Shown: positions 25,714-35,358 of the stretch, piece after piece
Numbering within the stretch: position 1 is the stretch's first letter
Layout: each line of letters begins with the position of its first letter
NCBI RefSeq assembly: GCF_000337515.1
Contig: NZ_AOIQ01000021.1
Span: forward strand, 310,251-374,250
Source of the DNA: Halovivax asiaticus JCM 14624
Lineage (GTDB): Archaea; Halobacteriota; Halobacteria; Halobacteriales; Natrialbaceae
Direction of reading: 5' to 3'
DNA length: 64,000 nt
Position numbers and translations under genes: made by a program
Notes under the pieces: generated by a model
Database searches by the model: none
What the model was told of the DNA's origin: nothing
What the model saw: the letters and a program-made list of their open reading frames with translations, nothing else

Positions 25714-25902
25714 CAGCAGTTCCGCCGGTCTGCTTCTCGATTCGTCAGCCCGCACAATTGTCACACCGTGGCCGATCCGGTCGGCCTGCTCCGTCGGTCC
25801 GCGATCCCTCTCACCATTCGCACGGACTCGGCCAGCTATCGTGACAACCTCGTCGGGCTTCGAATCGAAACTTCTACGTCCCGTTGCTGCGCACGCTCAG
25901 GC

Positions 25903-26814
25903 GTGAGTCAGTACCGTACGACAACCCTGTTTCTCGTTCTCGCGTTCGCCTGGGGGTCCGCGTTCGTGGCTATCGACGCCGGACTGACCTACCTGCCACC
26001 CGTCCTCTTCGCTGCAGTCAGGTACGACGTTGCGGGGGTCATCATGCTCGCGTACGCGCTCGTCGTCGCCGACGACCCGCTCCCCCGCGGACGGCAAGCG
26101 TGGCTAACCGTGGGTGCCGGGGCCGTGTTGATGATCGCGGTGTACCACGCCTTTCTCTTCGTCGGCCAGCTCAACACGACGGCGGCGGCCGCTGCCGTCC
26201 TCGTCAGTCTGTCGCCGGTTCTCACAACCGGGTTCGCGCGCGCACTCGTTCCCCAGGACGCGCTGTCCCGGATCGGCGTGGTCGGCGTCGGGCTTGGGCT
26301 CGTCGGTGTGCTCGTCATCTCCCGGCCGGACCCGTCGAACGTGGTGACGACGGATACGGTCGCGAACCTCCTCGTCTTCGGTGCCGCCGCAGCGTTCGCA
26401 CTCGGAAGCGTCCTCACCCGCCGGCTCGATGCCGACCTCGAGATCGAGGCGATGGAAGCCTGGTCGATGCTCGGTGGCGCCGCGATCTTACACGTGCTGA
26501 GCGCCGGGCTCGGCGAGTCCTTTGCTATCGCCGACTGGGCGCATCTGGAAGCAATCGGCGCACTCGCGTATCTCTCGATCTTCTCGAGTGCGATCGGGTT
26601 TCTCATCTACTTCGACCTGCTCGACCGCCTCGGCGCCGTCGAGATCAACATGGTCTCCTACGTCGCCCCGATCGTGGCCGCCGTCGTCGGCTGGTTCTAC
26701 CTCGACCAGCCGGTGGATGCGGCCACGGTCGTCGGGTTCGTCTTCATCTTCTGTGGATTCTTACTGGTGAAACGGCGAGCGATCACCCGCGAACTCGCCA
26801 AGTTGCGAGCCTGA
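25903..26814 (+). CDS. EamA/RhaT-family (DMT) transporter
   Basis: The protein is about 303 residues from a GTG at 25903 and has ten transmembrane helices in two EamA repeats. The first begins 'LFLVLAFAWGSAFVAIDAGLTYLPPVLFAAVRYDVAGVIM'; the second includes 'SAIGFLIYFDLLDRLGAVEINMVSYVAPIVAAVVGW'. Members export amino acids, nucleosides or drugs; the substrate cannot be told. In-frame residues before the GTG (from 25768) are not hydrophobic or family-like, so the GTG is taken as the start. Confidence 0.85.
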   Translation: MSQYRTTTLFLVLAFAWGSAFVAIDAGLTYLPPVLFAAVRYDVAGVIMLAYALVVADDPLPRGRQAWLTVGAGAVLMIAVYHAFLFVGQLNTTAAAAAVLVSLSPVLTTGFARALVPQDALSRIGVVGVGLGLVGVLVISRPDPSNVVTTDTVANLLVFGAAAAFALGSVLTRRLDADLEIEAMEAWSMLGGAAILHVLSAGLGESFAIADWAHLEAIGALAYLSIFSSAIGFLIYFDLLDRLGAVEINMVSYVAPIVAAVVGWFYLDQPVDAATVVGFVFIFCGFLLVKRRAITRELAKLRA

Positions 26815-26889
26815 CGCCTCCGCGAATCGCAACTCCTGGGGGTTGGTGCGAAGGAAGTGAAATGGGGAACTGGAGTTTCGACGAGAGGC

Positions 26890-26965
26890 GTAGGCTGAGA
26901 CGAACCGGGTACGCTGAGACGTATCGTGTAGCCAGAGACGTATCGAGTAGACTGAGGCGAGTCGA
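26890..26965 (+). repeat. Four tandem copies of a 19-bp repeat
   Basis: The units start at 26890, 26909, 26928 and 26947 and share the core GTAG-C-GAGACG-ATCG (consensus GTAgrCTGAGACGtatCGa). The phase is exactly 19 bp with no gaps. It occupies the intergenic space between two converging genes (EamA and cdc48). It is not a CRISPR, having no spacers. Confidence 0.85.
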
Positions 26966-27018
26966 GACCGGAGAATTCGTCGAACCGTGTGCGGCAGAAA
27001 TCGTGCCGATCGAGTGTG

Positions 27019-29247
27019 CTACTGGAAGCCGATCCGGCTGCCACGGCGACCGCTCGCCGGTCGCGTGGCGGTGCCGCCGCGGAATTGGTCTTCGATTCCC
27101 TCGTAGTACTCGAGGATGTCTTCGGTGATCGTCGGTCGGACGTTCTCGAGTGCCTGTCGGAAGTGGCGCATCTCGACGACCTCGGCCTCGTCGTCGTCGC
27201 GCAGGGCTTCGATCGCCGCCTCGCGACCGATGGACTCGAGGTCGGAACCGACGTAGCCGTCGGTGATCTCGGCGATCTCGCGCAGGCTGACGTCGGCCGC
27301 CAGCGGCATGTCCTCGGTGTGGATCTCGAGGATACGCTCGCGACCGTCCGTGTCGGGTTCGCCGATCATGACGAGGCGGTCGAAGCGGCCAGATCGAAGC
27401 AGCGCCGGGTCGATCATGTCCGGGCGATTCGTCGCCCCGATGACCATCACGTCACCCATGTCTTCGAGCCCGTCGAGTTCGGTTAGCAGCTGGTTGACGA
27501 CGCGCTCGGAGACGTTCGAGCCAACTTCGCCGCCGCGGCCCGGCGCGAGTGCGTCAAGCTCGTCGAAGAAGATGACGGTCGGGGAGACCTGCCGGGCCTT
27601 CCGGAACGTCTGGCGGATGGCCTTCTCGGACTCGCCGACCCACTTCGAGAGCAGTTGCGGGCCGCGCACAGAGATGAAGTTGGCGTTCGTCTCGTTGGCG
27701 ACGGCCTTCGCCATCAGCGTCTTCCCGGTGCCGGGCGGACCGTACAGCAGGACGCCCGCCGGCGGGTCGATGCCGAGGCGGCCGAACTTCTCGGGGTCGT
27801 TGAGCGGCCACTCGACGGACTCCTGGACCTGTTCTTTGGCCTCGTGGAGGCCGCCGACGTCGTCCCAGGAGACTTTCGGGAGCTCGACCAGAACCTCGCG
27901 CATCGCGGAGGGTTCGACCTCGTTCAGTGCGCCGCCGAAGTCGTCGCGTTTGACGATCATCCGGTCGATGAGGCTCGGCGGGATGTCCTCTTCGTCCAGA
28001 TCGATCTCCGGCAGGTAGCGACGTAGTGCCTTCATCGCAGCTTCCTTGGTGAGACTCTCGATGTCGGCGCCGACGAAGCCGTGCGTGTCGTCGGCTAGTC
28101 GAGAGAGGTTGACGTCGTCGGAAAGCGGCATGCCACGCGTGTGGATCTGGAGGATCTCCTCGCGGCCCGTCTCGTCGGGGACGCCGATCTCGATCTCACG
28201 GTCGAACCGGCCCGGGCGTCTGAGGGCGGGGTCGACGCTGTCGACGCGGTTGGTCGCCGCGATGACGATGACTTGGCCACGGGATTCGAGGCCGTCCATC
28301 ATCGTCAGCAACTGGGCGACGACGCGGCGTTCGACCTCGCCGGTGACGTCCTCGCGCTTGGGCGCGATGGAGTCGAGTTCGTCGATGAAGATGATCGCCG
28401 GAGACTCCTCGCTGGCGTCCTCGAAGATTTCCCTGAGTTGCTGTTCGGACTCGCCGTAGTACTTCGAGATGATCTCGGGGCCAGCGATCGAGAAGAACGA
28501 GGCCGACGTCTCGTTGGCGACGGCCTTCGCGAGCAGCGTCTTCCCGGTGCCGGGCGGGCCGTGTAAGAGGACGCCCTGGGGCGGCTCGATGCCTAGTTTC
28601 TTGAAGATCTGCGGGTGCTTCATCGGGAGTTCCACCATCTCCCGGACCCGCTGGATCTCGTTCTGTAAGCCGCCGATGTCCTCGTAGGTGATGCCGCCGC
28701 CGGTCTTCTCGAAGCCGGAGATCGGCTCTTCGCGGAGTTCGACGTCCGTGTCCTCGGTGATGAGGACGACGCCGTCGGGTTCGGTCTCGACGGAGATGAG
28801 CGGGATCGCCTGCCCCGGCGAGCGCATGAACGGGTGGTTCGTCGAGCTCATCACCGGGACGATGTCTCGTTCGACGACCGGCCGTTTCAGGATCTGGCGC
28901 TTGACCATCCCTGCGGCGTCCGAACCGAACTGGACGGACGCCTCTTCCGGCGGGGCGAGGACGAGCGACTCGGCTTTCGTGGCCTCGGCCTTGCGGATCG
29001 TGACGCGCTCGCCGATACCGACCTCCGCATTCTGGCGCGTGAAGCCGTCGATCCGGACTGTGTCCGTGTTCCAGTCCTGTCGATCGGCTCGCCAGACCTT
29101 GGCAGCGGTGGTGTTCGCCCCTTCGATCTCGATGATATCTCCCGGACTCAGCTTCAGGTGCAGCAGCGTATCGGGGTCGAGCCGGGCGATGCCACGGCCC
29201 GAGTCGTTGGGATACGCCTTCGCGACCTCCAGTTGCACTTCATTCAT
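27019..29247 (-). CDS. cdc48: Cdc48/VCP-type AAA+ ATPase
   Basis: This 742-residue hexameric unfoldase has an N-terminal double-psi barrel and swivelling domain (about 1-185) followed by two AAA+ modules. Walker A motifs GPPGTGKT lie near residues 230 and 505; Walker B '[14 protein letters not shown]' and '[14 protein letters not shown]' and the Arg-finger and sensor motifs are intact. It extracts and unfolds proteins for proteasomal degradation and works with the archaeal proteasome and SAMP conjugates. The start at 29247 ([15 protein letters not shown]) is the family start. Confidence 0.95.
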   Translation of the reverse strand: MNEVQLEVAKAYPNDSGRGIARLDPDTLLHLKLSPGDIIEIEGANTTAAKVWRADRQDWNTDTVRIDGFTRQNAEVGIGERVTIRKAEATKAESLVLAPPEEASVQFGSDAAGMVKRQILKRPVVERDIVPVMSSTNHPFMRSPGQAIPLISVETEPDGVVLITEDTDVELREEPISGFEKTGGGITYEDIGGLQNEIQRVREMVELPMKHPQIFKKLGIEPPQGVLLHGPPGTGKTLLAKAVANETSASFFSIAGPEIISKYYGESEQQLREIFEDASEESPAIIFIDELDSIAPKREDVTGEVERRVVAQLLTMMDGLESRGQVIVIAATNRVDSVDPALRRPGRFDREIEIGVPDETGREEILQIHTRGMPLSDDVNLSRLADDTHGFVGADIESLTKEAAMKALRRYLPEIDLDEEDIPPSLIDRMIVKRDDFGGALNEVEPSAMREVLVELPKVSWDDVGGLHEAKEQVQESVEWPLNDPEKFGRLGIDPPAGVLLYGPPGTGKTLMAKAVANETNANFISVRGPQLLSKWVGESEKAIRQTFRKARQVSPTVIFFDELDALAPGRGGEVGSNVSERVVNQLLTELDGLEDMGDVMVIGATNRPDMIDPALLRSGRFDRLVMIGEPDTDGRERILEIHTEDMPLAADVSLREIAEITDGYVGSDLESIGREAAIEALRDDDEAEVVEMRHFRQALENVRPTITEDILEYYEGIEDQFRGGTATRPASGRRGSRIGFQ

Positions 29248-30443
29248 AGGTTGTGGTGGACGACGTTGACGGTACTCCGGTTGCTCGCCGGATAGCTCTT
29301 TTGCTCACGGTACTGCACTCACACTCACGTGTGCTACTGGTACTCGAACGCCCTTAGGGTTACTGCCCTCGTGTGCCCTGACCGGGTTGCCCTGTCAGTG
29401 CCGGGGAATTGGTTCAACGCGTACACGCATGCCGAAGATCGTACGAAGGCGATCGATCTCGTTCTACTGCCCTGGACATCTTGCTATCCTCGTACCGTCT
29501 GGGCGTAGCGCTGTCGGAGAATACTCCCGTTCGGTTGCTCGGGCTGCTCGATTGGAACTGCCCGACATCGAACGATCGGGTCGGCTACTCCGATCGACTC
29601 GATCGGCTGCGTGAGCAGTTTTGCCACCCATCGGACGAACGATACGATATTGTCGCCTCGATATGCTGTTCCGACCGGATCGTTCGATAGTGGCCGTCGA
29701 GTGCTCGATCGGGTTTTGCGTTCGGCGCATATCCTCGCGCTCGCCCCTTCTCGTCTTCTGATTAGTCTCCGTCGTCCACCAATTTTCCCTCTTTTCCCCG
29801 ATTTCGATTGTTACTACTTTCGCCCCCTGCCGAAACGGGGCGCTATCGGACGGTTCGTGCTGGCTCGACGAGAGCCCTCGATTCTATAAGTGGGGTCGGA
29901 TATCGCCGACAAATAAACTTTATAATGCTATACCAAAATCTGTTGTTGCAGTTCTCGATACAATATTTAAATGGGTGCCTAATTCACCCGATTTAAGGGC
30001 GCTACCCGGCTTTCTGTGCTCTCCATGTCCATCTCTCTGGCTGATTGGTGGCTATGCTGTCATTTTTGGCTGCGTAGATACCTGTCCAATCCAAATGCTT
30101 GCCCACCGTGTCGCTCACCGCTTTCACCGTGAACCGCCGGCTCCGTCGGGATGGGGCGATCCGAATACCCGGTCATCTGGCGGCTCCCAGCACTGACGAA
30201 TCCAGTTCGCTGTTACTGTCTGTGGAACCGTGTGCCTCGCTGTTCTCTGTACCGAGCCGTGCACGACAACTGTCTGTCCCGTTGAGTGTCGGCCCGCTGT
30301 TTCCCTGAAATAGTCCCGACAGGCGTACTGCGGTGCGGGAACGCTGGTAGTGCAAGACTGGGCTCTGTGAGCCGATCACCCGATCGCTCACTCGTGGGTT
30401 CGAACGTACACTTGCCGGGCAGAAACTTACAGGTCAGCACTGA
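29248..30443. other. 1.2 kb without a recognisable gene
   Basis: No frame in these 1,196 bases has both a plausible start and haloarchaeal coding composition. The sequence becomes AT-rich at 29760-30000 (for instance AAATAAACTTTATAATGC near 29912 and ATACAATATTTAAATGGG near 29958), unlike its neighbours, which could mark a promoter of an untranslated RNA or a decayed insertion. I could not match rnpB, SRP RNA or a tRNA. Confidence 0.4.
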
Positions 30444-31049
30444 TCACTCGGCCAGCAGACACTCGCGGACGTACCGTTCGAACTCGGCGCGTGCATCTTC
30501 GAGGACGTCGTCGTCACTCGTCACGCGCTGAGTCATCGTCCCGACAAATGTGAGTTGAAACAGTGCCGCCGTCTCCTGTGGATCGACGTCCCGGAAGATT
30601 CCCTGCTCGATGCCGGATCGAATCGTGTGGGCCACGTGTTTTCGGACGAACTGATCGCTGCGGGTGAAGTACGAACGGAACGCGTCGTCGTTGGCTCCCT
30701 GTGTACGCAGTTCGAGGATCGCGCGAGCGAAGTCGTCGCTAGTGTGAGTTCCGCCGAAGACGAAGGTCTGATCGACGATATCCTGAATGTGGTCGTCGGC
30801 GCCGCTATCCTTGTACACCGGCAACTGCTCTTCGAGCTGGGTCAGCATAAACTCGAGAAAGTCGAGCAGTAGATCGTCTTTGCTGTCGTAGTGGTGGTAC
30901 AGCAACGACTTGCTCTTCGAGAATTCGTCACCGATTCGCTGGATCGTCAGATCCGAGTAGCCGTGCTTTCCGAGTGCGACGTAGGTTGCGCGCATGATCG
31001 CTTCCCGGGTATCGTCCGGATCGTCGAGAAACGAAGTTCCCTGGTTCAT
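30444..31049 (-). CDS. TetR/AcrR-family transcriptional regulator
   Basis: This 201-residue repressor has a TetR-type helix-turn-helix at residues about 15-60 ('EAIMRATYVALGKHGYSDLTIQRIGDEFSKSKSLLYHHYDSKDDLL'). The rest is an all-helical ligand-binding and dimerisation domain. It is divergent from a large RND-type exporter (31413), and each of the two genes has a copy of the same 18-bp near-palindrome in its upstream region (31139-31156 and 31332-31349). The regulator therefore probably binds both sites, repressing itself and the exporter until a lipophilic ligand releases it. Confidence 0.88.
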   Translation of the reverse strand: MNQGTSFLDDPDDTREAIMRATYVALGKHGYSDLTIQRIGDEFSKSKSLLYHHYDSKDDLLLDFLEFMLTQLEEQLPVYKDSGADDHIQDIVDQTFVFGGTHTSDDFARAILELRTQGANDDAFRSYFTRSDQFVRKHVAHTIRSGIEQGIFRDVDPQETAALFQLTFVGTMTQRVTSDDDVLEDARAEFERYVRECLLAE

Positions 31050-31138
31050 CGCAACTCACGGCGGTTTGCGTGCCGGAGGGTGAGCGAACACGTCCTACAG
31101 TCCATGATAGGTCCCCTATCAGCGCTGGCTATAAAAAT

Positions 31139-31156
31139 TGATTGAATAGTCAGTCA
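31139..31156. promoter_or_regulatory. Operator copy 1 (TetR site candidate)
   Basis: TGATTGAATAGTCAGTCA; differs at one position from copy 2 (31332-31349) and lies about 90 nt upstream of tetR, next to its TATA-like element. Confidence 0.6.
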
Positions 31157-31254
31157 CCACGTTGGGTCGGGCCACAGACGGGTTGGGTAAAGACGATCGT
31201 CGAGATTGGCTGCAAGCCGGGTATCGGCGCCGAGCTGTCCAGGGTGTGCCGTAG

Positions 31255-31277
31255 TGATGATGGTGGTGGTGGTGGTG
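31255..31277 (+). repeat. Short TGG/TGA triplet repeat
   Basis: TGATGATGGTGGTGGTGGTGG and the next few bases form a simple triplet repeat inside the divergent control region. Confidence 0.7.
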
Positions 31278-31331
31278 AGTTACCACTCCACACTTCTGGT
31301 GAGCACGTGAAGTGAGAAAGTTCTTAAGTGC

Positions 31332-31349
31332 TGATTGAATATTCAGTCA
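31332..31349. promoter_or_regulatory. Operator copy 2 (TetR site candidate)
   Basis: TGATTGAATATTCAGTCA is a near-perfect palindrome around GAATATTC. It overlaps the presumed start point of exporter transcription, 63 nt before the ATG at 31413, where a bound repressor would block transcription. Confidence 0.65.
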
Positions 31350-31412
31350 CAAGATGACTGCCGACCAACGACGGGTAATCGAAGCGACGACCACTGGAGG
31401 GGCGGTTCTCCC

Positions 31413-34382
31413 ATGAGCTGGATGGACCGTCTCGCCGGAACGATTATGGATCACTCCAGAGCGGTGATCGCGGTTATGCTGGTCCTCACCGTGATCATGG
31501 GTGCGGGCGCTGGGATGGTGGACCAGACGTCCTCGCTCGATACCTTCCAGGGTGACTCGGAGCAATCGAAGGCGCTCTCCTACGCGCAGAACAATTTCGA
31601 TAGTGGAAACGAGAACGGAACCTCGGCGCAGGTGATCGTCAGGGGGGACAACGTTCTCACGAAGGACGCTTTCGTCTCGCAGCTCGAACTCCAGCAGTCC
31701 TTCAGAGACGAACCGACGATCAATCGGACGCTCTCCGACGAGCAGCCCTCGGTCGGCGTCGCGAATCTCGTCGCCATCGCGGCGATCTCTGGCGAACAAC
31801 AGCGCGAGTTACAGGAAGAAGCTGCCGCCGTCAGACAGCGCCAGGCCGAACTGAACGCGACTGCGGAGGCGTTGCGCGCGTCGCTCGATTCGATCCGGGA
31901 CGGGGAGTCGTCGGCGCGTGATGCGTTCGAATCGGCGAACCAGAATTCGCCCGTCACCTTGACCGACTCGCACTACCAGACGTTCGAGCAGGCCGCCGGG
32001 ATGCTCCAGAGCGCCGAAAACGAGTCGCAGGTCGAGTCGGCCTACCAGCTCGGTACGCAGGGCGTCCTCGAGGACGAGTACGCACAACTGACCGAACGCA
32101 GCGAGCGGCTGCAGGAACGACAGGCTGCCTTGCAGAACGGTTCGGCACCGCCGATCACCGACCAGATCGCGGCGATCGAGGCGATGAATGAGACGACGTT
32201 CGACCGAGCGCTCGGAACCGTCCTCAGCGAAGAGGGAGCGGGCCAGTTGAACGGTCTCGCCTTCATGCCGGTCGATTACGACGTCGGTTCGACGAGCGCG
32301 AACGCGACGATGATGCTCGTCACCCACCAGATGGAGGGTGGAGGCGGTGGTTCACAGCCGGGTTCGATGCCGCAGTCGATCGTCGACGCCCAGCTCGAGA
32401 TGCGGTCGATCGCGAACGCGGACGACGCCCCCGGAACCGAGGTCATGATCTTCGGCGGCGGCGTCATGACCGAGGAGATCAACAACTCGATGGGCGACAG
32501 CTTGGCCATCGTCGGGCCGCTCGCGTTGTTGTTCGTCGTCCTCGCGCTGATCGTCGCCTACCGTGACGTTCTCGACATCCTGCTGGGGCTCTTCGGTATC
32601 ATCGCCGTCCTCGTCTGGACGTTCGGCTTCATGGGTTGGCTGGGGATCAGTTTCAACCAGATCTTCATCGCCGTTCCCGTCCTATTGATCGGGCTCTCGA
32701 TCGACTACGCGATCCACATCTTCATGCGCCACCGCGAGCAGCGCCACGACGGTGGGGCGTACGACGAGGAGGACTCTCGCGGCTCGATGCGGACCGCGCT
32801 CGTCGGTGTCGGGATCGCCCTCGTCTGGGTGACCGCGACGACCGTGATCGGGTTCCTCTCGAACCTCACCAGTCCCGTCCCGCCGATTCAGGACTTCGGT
32901 GTGGTGAGCGCGGCCGGGATCACGGCCGCGCTGTTGATCTTCGGCGCGCTGATCCCGGCGATCAAAGTCGAACTCGACGAGTTCCTCGAGAATCGCGGGT
33001 TCGATCGCAAGAAGCGGGCGTTCGGGACCGGCGGCGGCAGATTCAGTCAGGTACTCGGTGTCGGTTCGGCGGCTGCACGACGCGCCCCAATCGCCGTCAT
33101 CCTCATCGCACTGCTCGTGAGCGCCGGCGGTGCCTACGGCGCGACGCAGGTCGACACGACCTTCGATCAGGAGGACTTCATCGCCGAGGACCCACCGGAG
33201 TGGACGAAGAACCTGCCGGAACCGTTCAAACCGGCCGAGTACACGATGAAGGAGAACCTGGACTACGTCAACCAGCACTTCGTCCGCGAGGACGCTCAGG
33301 CCCAGATCGTCGTGCAGGGTGACGGCGTCACGGATCCACAGACGCTTAAGCGGATCCACGACGCCGAGGGCGAAGCCGCGAACAACAGCGTCGTCGCGAC
33401 GCTCGGGAGCGGTGACGCCGACCTCGAGAGTCCGATTCGAACGATGCAGGCGGTCGCCGCGGAGAACGAGTCGTTCAACGCGACGCTCACCGCGGCAGAC
33501 ACCAACGGCGACATGGTGCCAGACCAGAACGTCGAGGGAGTCTACGATGCCCTGTTCGCGACGGCGCCCACCGAAGCGTCCAACGTGATTCATCGGACCG
33601 ACGGTGGCGAGTACCAGGGTGTCAGGATGGTCATCTCCACGCAGGGGACGGCGGCGATGAGCGACGTCACGGACGAGATGCAGACCATCGCCGCGGGTAT
33701 CGACGGGACGGCTGGCGTCTCCGCCACCGCGACCGGCCAGACGATCCTGTTCGACATCATCTCCGACCAGCTGATGGATACGGTCATCGAGAGTCTGTTG
33801 ATCACGCTCGTGGCCGTCTTCGCCTTCCTCATGCTCACCTACCGGCTCACGGAAGGCAGTGCGACCCTCGGCGCGGTCACGCTGATGCCCGTCGTCTTCA
33901 GCGTCTCGTGGATTCTGGGGACGATGTACCTCACCGGCATTCCGTTCAACGTGATGACGGGGATGATCACGAGCCTCACGGTCGGGCTCGGCGTGGCCTA
34001 CAGCATCCACATCAGTGAACGCTACAATCTGGAACTCGAACGGACGGGATCGGTCTGGGAGGCGATGTCCCGGACGATCACCGGCACGGGCGGTGCACTG
34101 CTCGGGAGCGCTGCCACGACCGTCGGCGGGTTCGGCGTCCTCGCGTTCGCCATCCTCCCCCCGCTCCAGCAGTTCGGTATCATCACGGGCATGACGATTA
34201 TCTATGCGTTCCTCGCGAGCGTGCTCGTCCTGCCGAGCCTGCTCGTGCTCTGGACGAAGTACATGGGGCCGGACGATGTCTCGTTCGCCATCCCGGGCGC
34301 ACAGGCCGCCGCCAGTGATGGTGGGAAGACCGGTCCTGCCGGCGAGTCCGCCGACACGCTCCCGTCGGACGAAGACGACTGA
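31413..34382 (+). CDS. RND-superfamily exporter (MMPL/HpnN-like)
   Basis: The protein is about 989 residues with two repeats of one plus five transmembrane helices and two large extracellular loops. Family motifs include 'LIGLSIDYAIHIFMRHREQ' in helix 4 and 'TVGLGVAYSIHISERYNLELE' in the second half. The first loop contains a long Gln/Glu/Ala coiled-coil stretch (QQRELQEEAAAVRQRQAELN) at about residues 130-160. It is a lipid or hydrophobic-molecule exporter of the archaeal RND type, powered by ion flow. The start ATG 31413 (MSWMDRLAG) is chosen over an in-frame ATG at 31335 whose codons overlap operator 2. Regulated, by inference, by the divergent TetR. Confidence 0.9.
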   Translation: MSWMDRLAGTIMDHSRAVIAVMLVLTVIMGAGAGMVDQTSSLDTFQGDSEQSKALSYAQNNFDSGNENGTSAQVIVRGDNVLTKDAFVSQLELQQSFRDEPTINRTLSDEQPSVGVANLVAIAAISGEQQRELQEEAAAVRQRQAELNATAEALRASLDSIRDGESSARDAFESANQNSPVTLTDSHYQTFEQAAGMLQSAENESQVESAYQLGTQGVLEDEYAQLTERSERLQERQAALQNGSAPPITDQIAAIEAMNETTFDRALGTVLSEEGAGQLNGLAFMPVDYDVGSTSANATMMLVTHQMEGGGGGSQPGSMPQSIVDAQLEMRSIANADDAPGTEVMIFGGGVMTEEINNSMGDSLAIVGPLALLFVVLALIVAYRDVLDILLGLFGIIAVLVWTFGFMGWLGISFNQIFIAVPVLLIGLSIDYAIHIFMRHREQRHDGGAYDEEDSRGSMRTALVGVGIALVWVTATTVIGFLSNLTSPVPPIQDFGVVSAAGITAALLIFGALIPAIKVELDEFLENRGFDRKKRAFGTGGGRFSQVLGVGSAAARRAPIAVILIALLVSAGGAYGATQVDTTFDQEDFIAEDPPEWTKNLPEPFKPAEYTMKENLDYVNQHFVREDAQAQIVVQGDGVTDPQTLKRIHDAEGEAANNSVVATLGSGDADLESPIRTMQAVAAENESFNATLTAADTNGDMVPDQNVEGVYDALFATAPTEASNVIHRTDGGEYQGVRMVISTQGTAAMSDVTDEMQTIAAGIDGTAGVSATATGQTILFDIISDQLMDTVIESLLITLVAVFAFLMLTYRLTEGSATLGAVTLMPVVFSVSWILGTMYLTGIPFNVMTGMITSLTVGLGVAYSIHISERYNLELERTGSVWEAMSRTITGTGGALLGSAATTVGGFGVLAFAILPPLQQFGIITGMTIIYAFLASVLVLPSLLVLWTKYMGPDDVSFAIPGAQAAASDGGKTGPAGESADTLPSDEDD

Positions 34383-34466
34383 CGGCGGACCGCTCGCCTC
34401 GTCCTGATCGATTCGACCCCGCTGTTGCGGACGCGATTTTTGATCGAGAAGCGTTCGACAGGCGTC

Positions 34467-35219
34467 TTATTCGCCGTCGTTCGTCTCCCTTCGATGCGCG
34501 GCGAGTGCCTCGGCGATCGTCAACTCGCCGGCGGCGACCTGCCGCGCGAATCGGTCGTCGATCGCCCGGTTCGTCTCGCCGGCGTCCCGGGAGCGATCTT
34601 TGATAGCTTGCAACTCGCCGGCGGTCGGCTCGAACTCGCGTTCGGTGATCGATTCGCCCTCGATCCGGGCGATGTTGGCCGCGGCGAGGACGTCGCCCAT
34701 GCCGCGAGCGCCAGTCCCCAGATATGGCGTGGTCCCGGTTTCGTCGACCAGTTCGACCCGGAGGTCGTCGGCAAGGTCGTTCACGATCGTGGTCCCTTGT
34801 AGCCGGGCGCCGTCTCCGATTCGGACGATCGGATCGTCGGCCGTCTCGAGTTCTGCCTCGATCGTTTCGACGGTATCCGCGAGTGGCACCTGAAAGGCCG
34901 CGACGACGACATCGTCGACGAGGACGGCGACCCCTGGTTTTCGGCCGGGATCGACGCCGACGATGGTCCGCCCGCTATCGCCGCGGGTGAGCGTGAGCGC
35001 GCGATCGACGGCGTGACGGGGCGAGTCCGGGTCACCCGGTACGATCGGGAGGTCCGCGTCGATGTCGGTCGTCTCGGTCGCGGCGTCCGTGATCACGACC
35101 GTCGTCTCGTCGGGAAGTGGCTGCGCCGGTTCGATCGTGGTGAACGTCACGTCGCGGTCGCGAAGCTCCGTGACCACCCCGTGATAGAGTTCGAAGTCGG
35201 TCGTGCGGACGACGATCAC
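34467..35219 (-). CDS. Archaeal protein with RNase H-like (RuvC-type) domain
   Basis: In this 250-residue protein the centre reads 'GRTIVGVDPGRKPGVAVLVDDVVVAAFQVPLADT', the first strand of a RuvC/RNase H-like fold with the acidic residue in GVDPG. A later 'PIVRIGDGARLQGTTIVNDL' and 'DETGTT' could supply the other acidic sites. The C-terminal tail is helical. Relatives occur in archaea as conserved proteins without known activity. It is divergent from mptG. Confidence 0.65.
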   Translation of the reverse strand: MIVVRTTDFELYHGVVTELRDRDVTFTTIEPAQPLPDETTVVITDAATETTDIDADLPIVPGDPDSPRHAVDRALTLTRGDSGRTIVGVDPGRKPGVAVLVDDVVVAAFQVPLADTVETIEAELETADDPIVRIGDGARLQGTTIVNDLADDLRVELVDETGTTPYLGTGARGMGDVLAAANIARIEGESITEREFEPTAGELQAIKDRSRDAGETNRAIDDRFARQVAAGELTIAEALAAHRRETNDGE

Positions 35220-35358
35220 GGGCTGAGTTCTGCCCCGACGGGAATAAGTATACCCTCGTCGTCCTGCTGTCGTTCCGCGGACCGACGGAGGACGTGGATG
35301 CCTGCAGACGTTGACGCGGGCGAAATCCCCTTGAATCGATCTGGCCTAGGAGCCATCG

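Larger units (their letters stand above)
31050..31412. promoter_or_regulatory. Divergent control region of tetR and the RND exporter
   Basis: The 363-bp region holds two matching operator-like sites, a (TGG)n run at 31255-31277 and promoter-like AT patches. TTTTTATA, read on the minus strand at about 31131-31138, would serve tetR, with operator 1 just upstream of it. TTCTTAAG at about 31321-31328 would serve the exporter, with operator 2 just downstream of it. No coding sequence is seen. Confidence 0.55.

Noticed and set aside
26890-26965. CRISPR-like array
   Set aside because: Four degenerate 19-bp units without spacers; no cas genes.
29760-30000. Replication origin
   Set aside because: AT-rich, but without a cdc6/orc gene nearby and without paired origin-recognition-box-like repeats.
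30395-30425. tRNA-like GGGTTCGAAC segment
   Set aside because: The flanks do not pair as a T-stem and no acceptor, D or anticodon arm can be drawn.
32682-34010. 442-residue minus-strand frame over the RND exporter
   Set aside because: Antisense reading of a clear membrane protein gene; His/Arg/Asp-rich composition.
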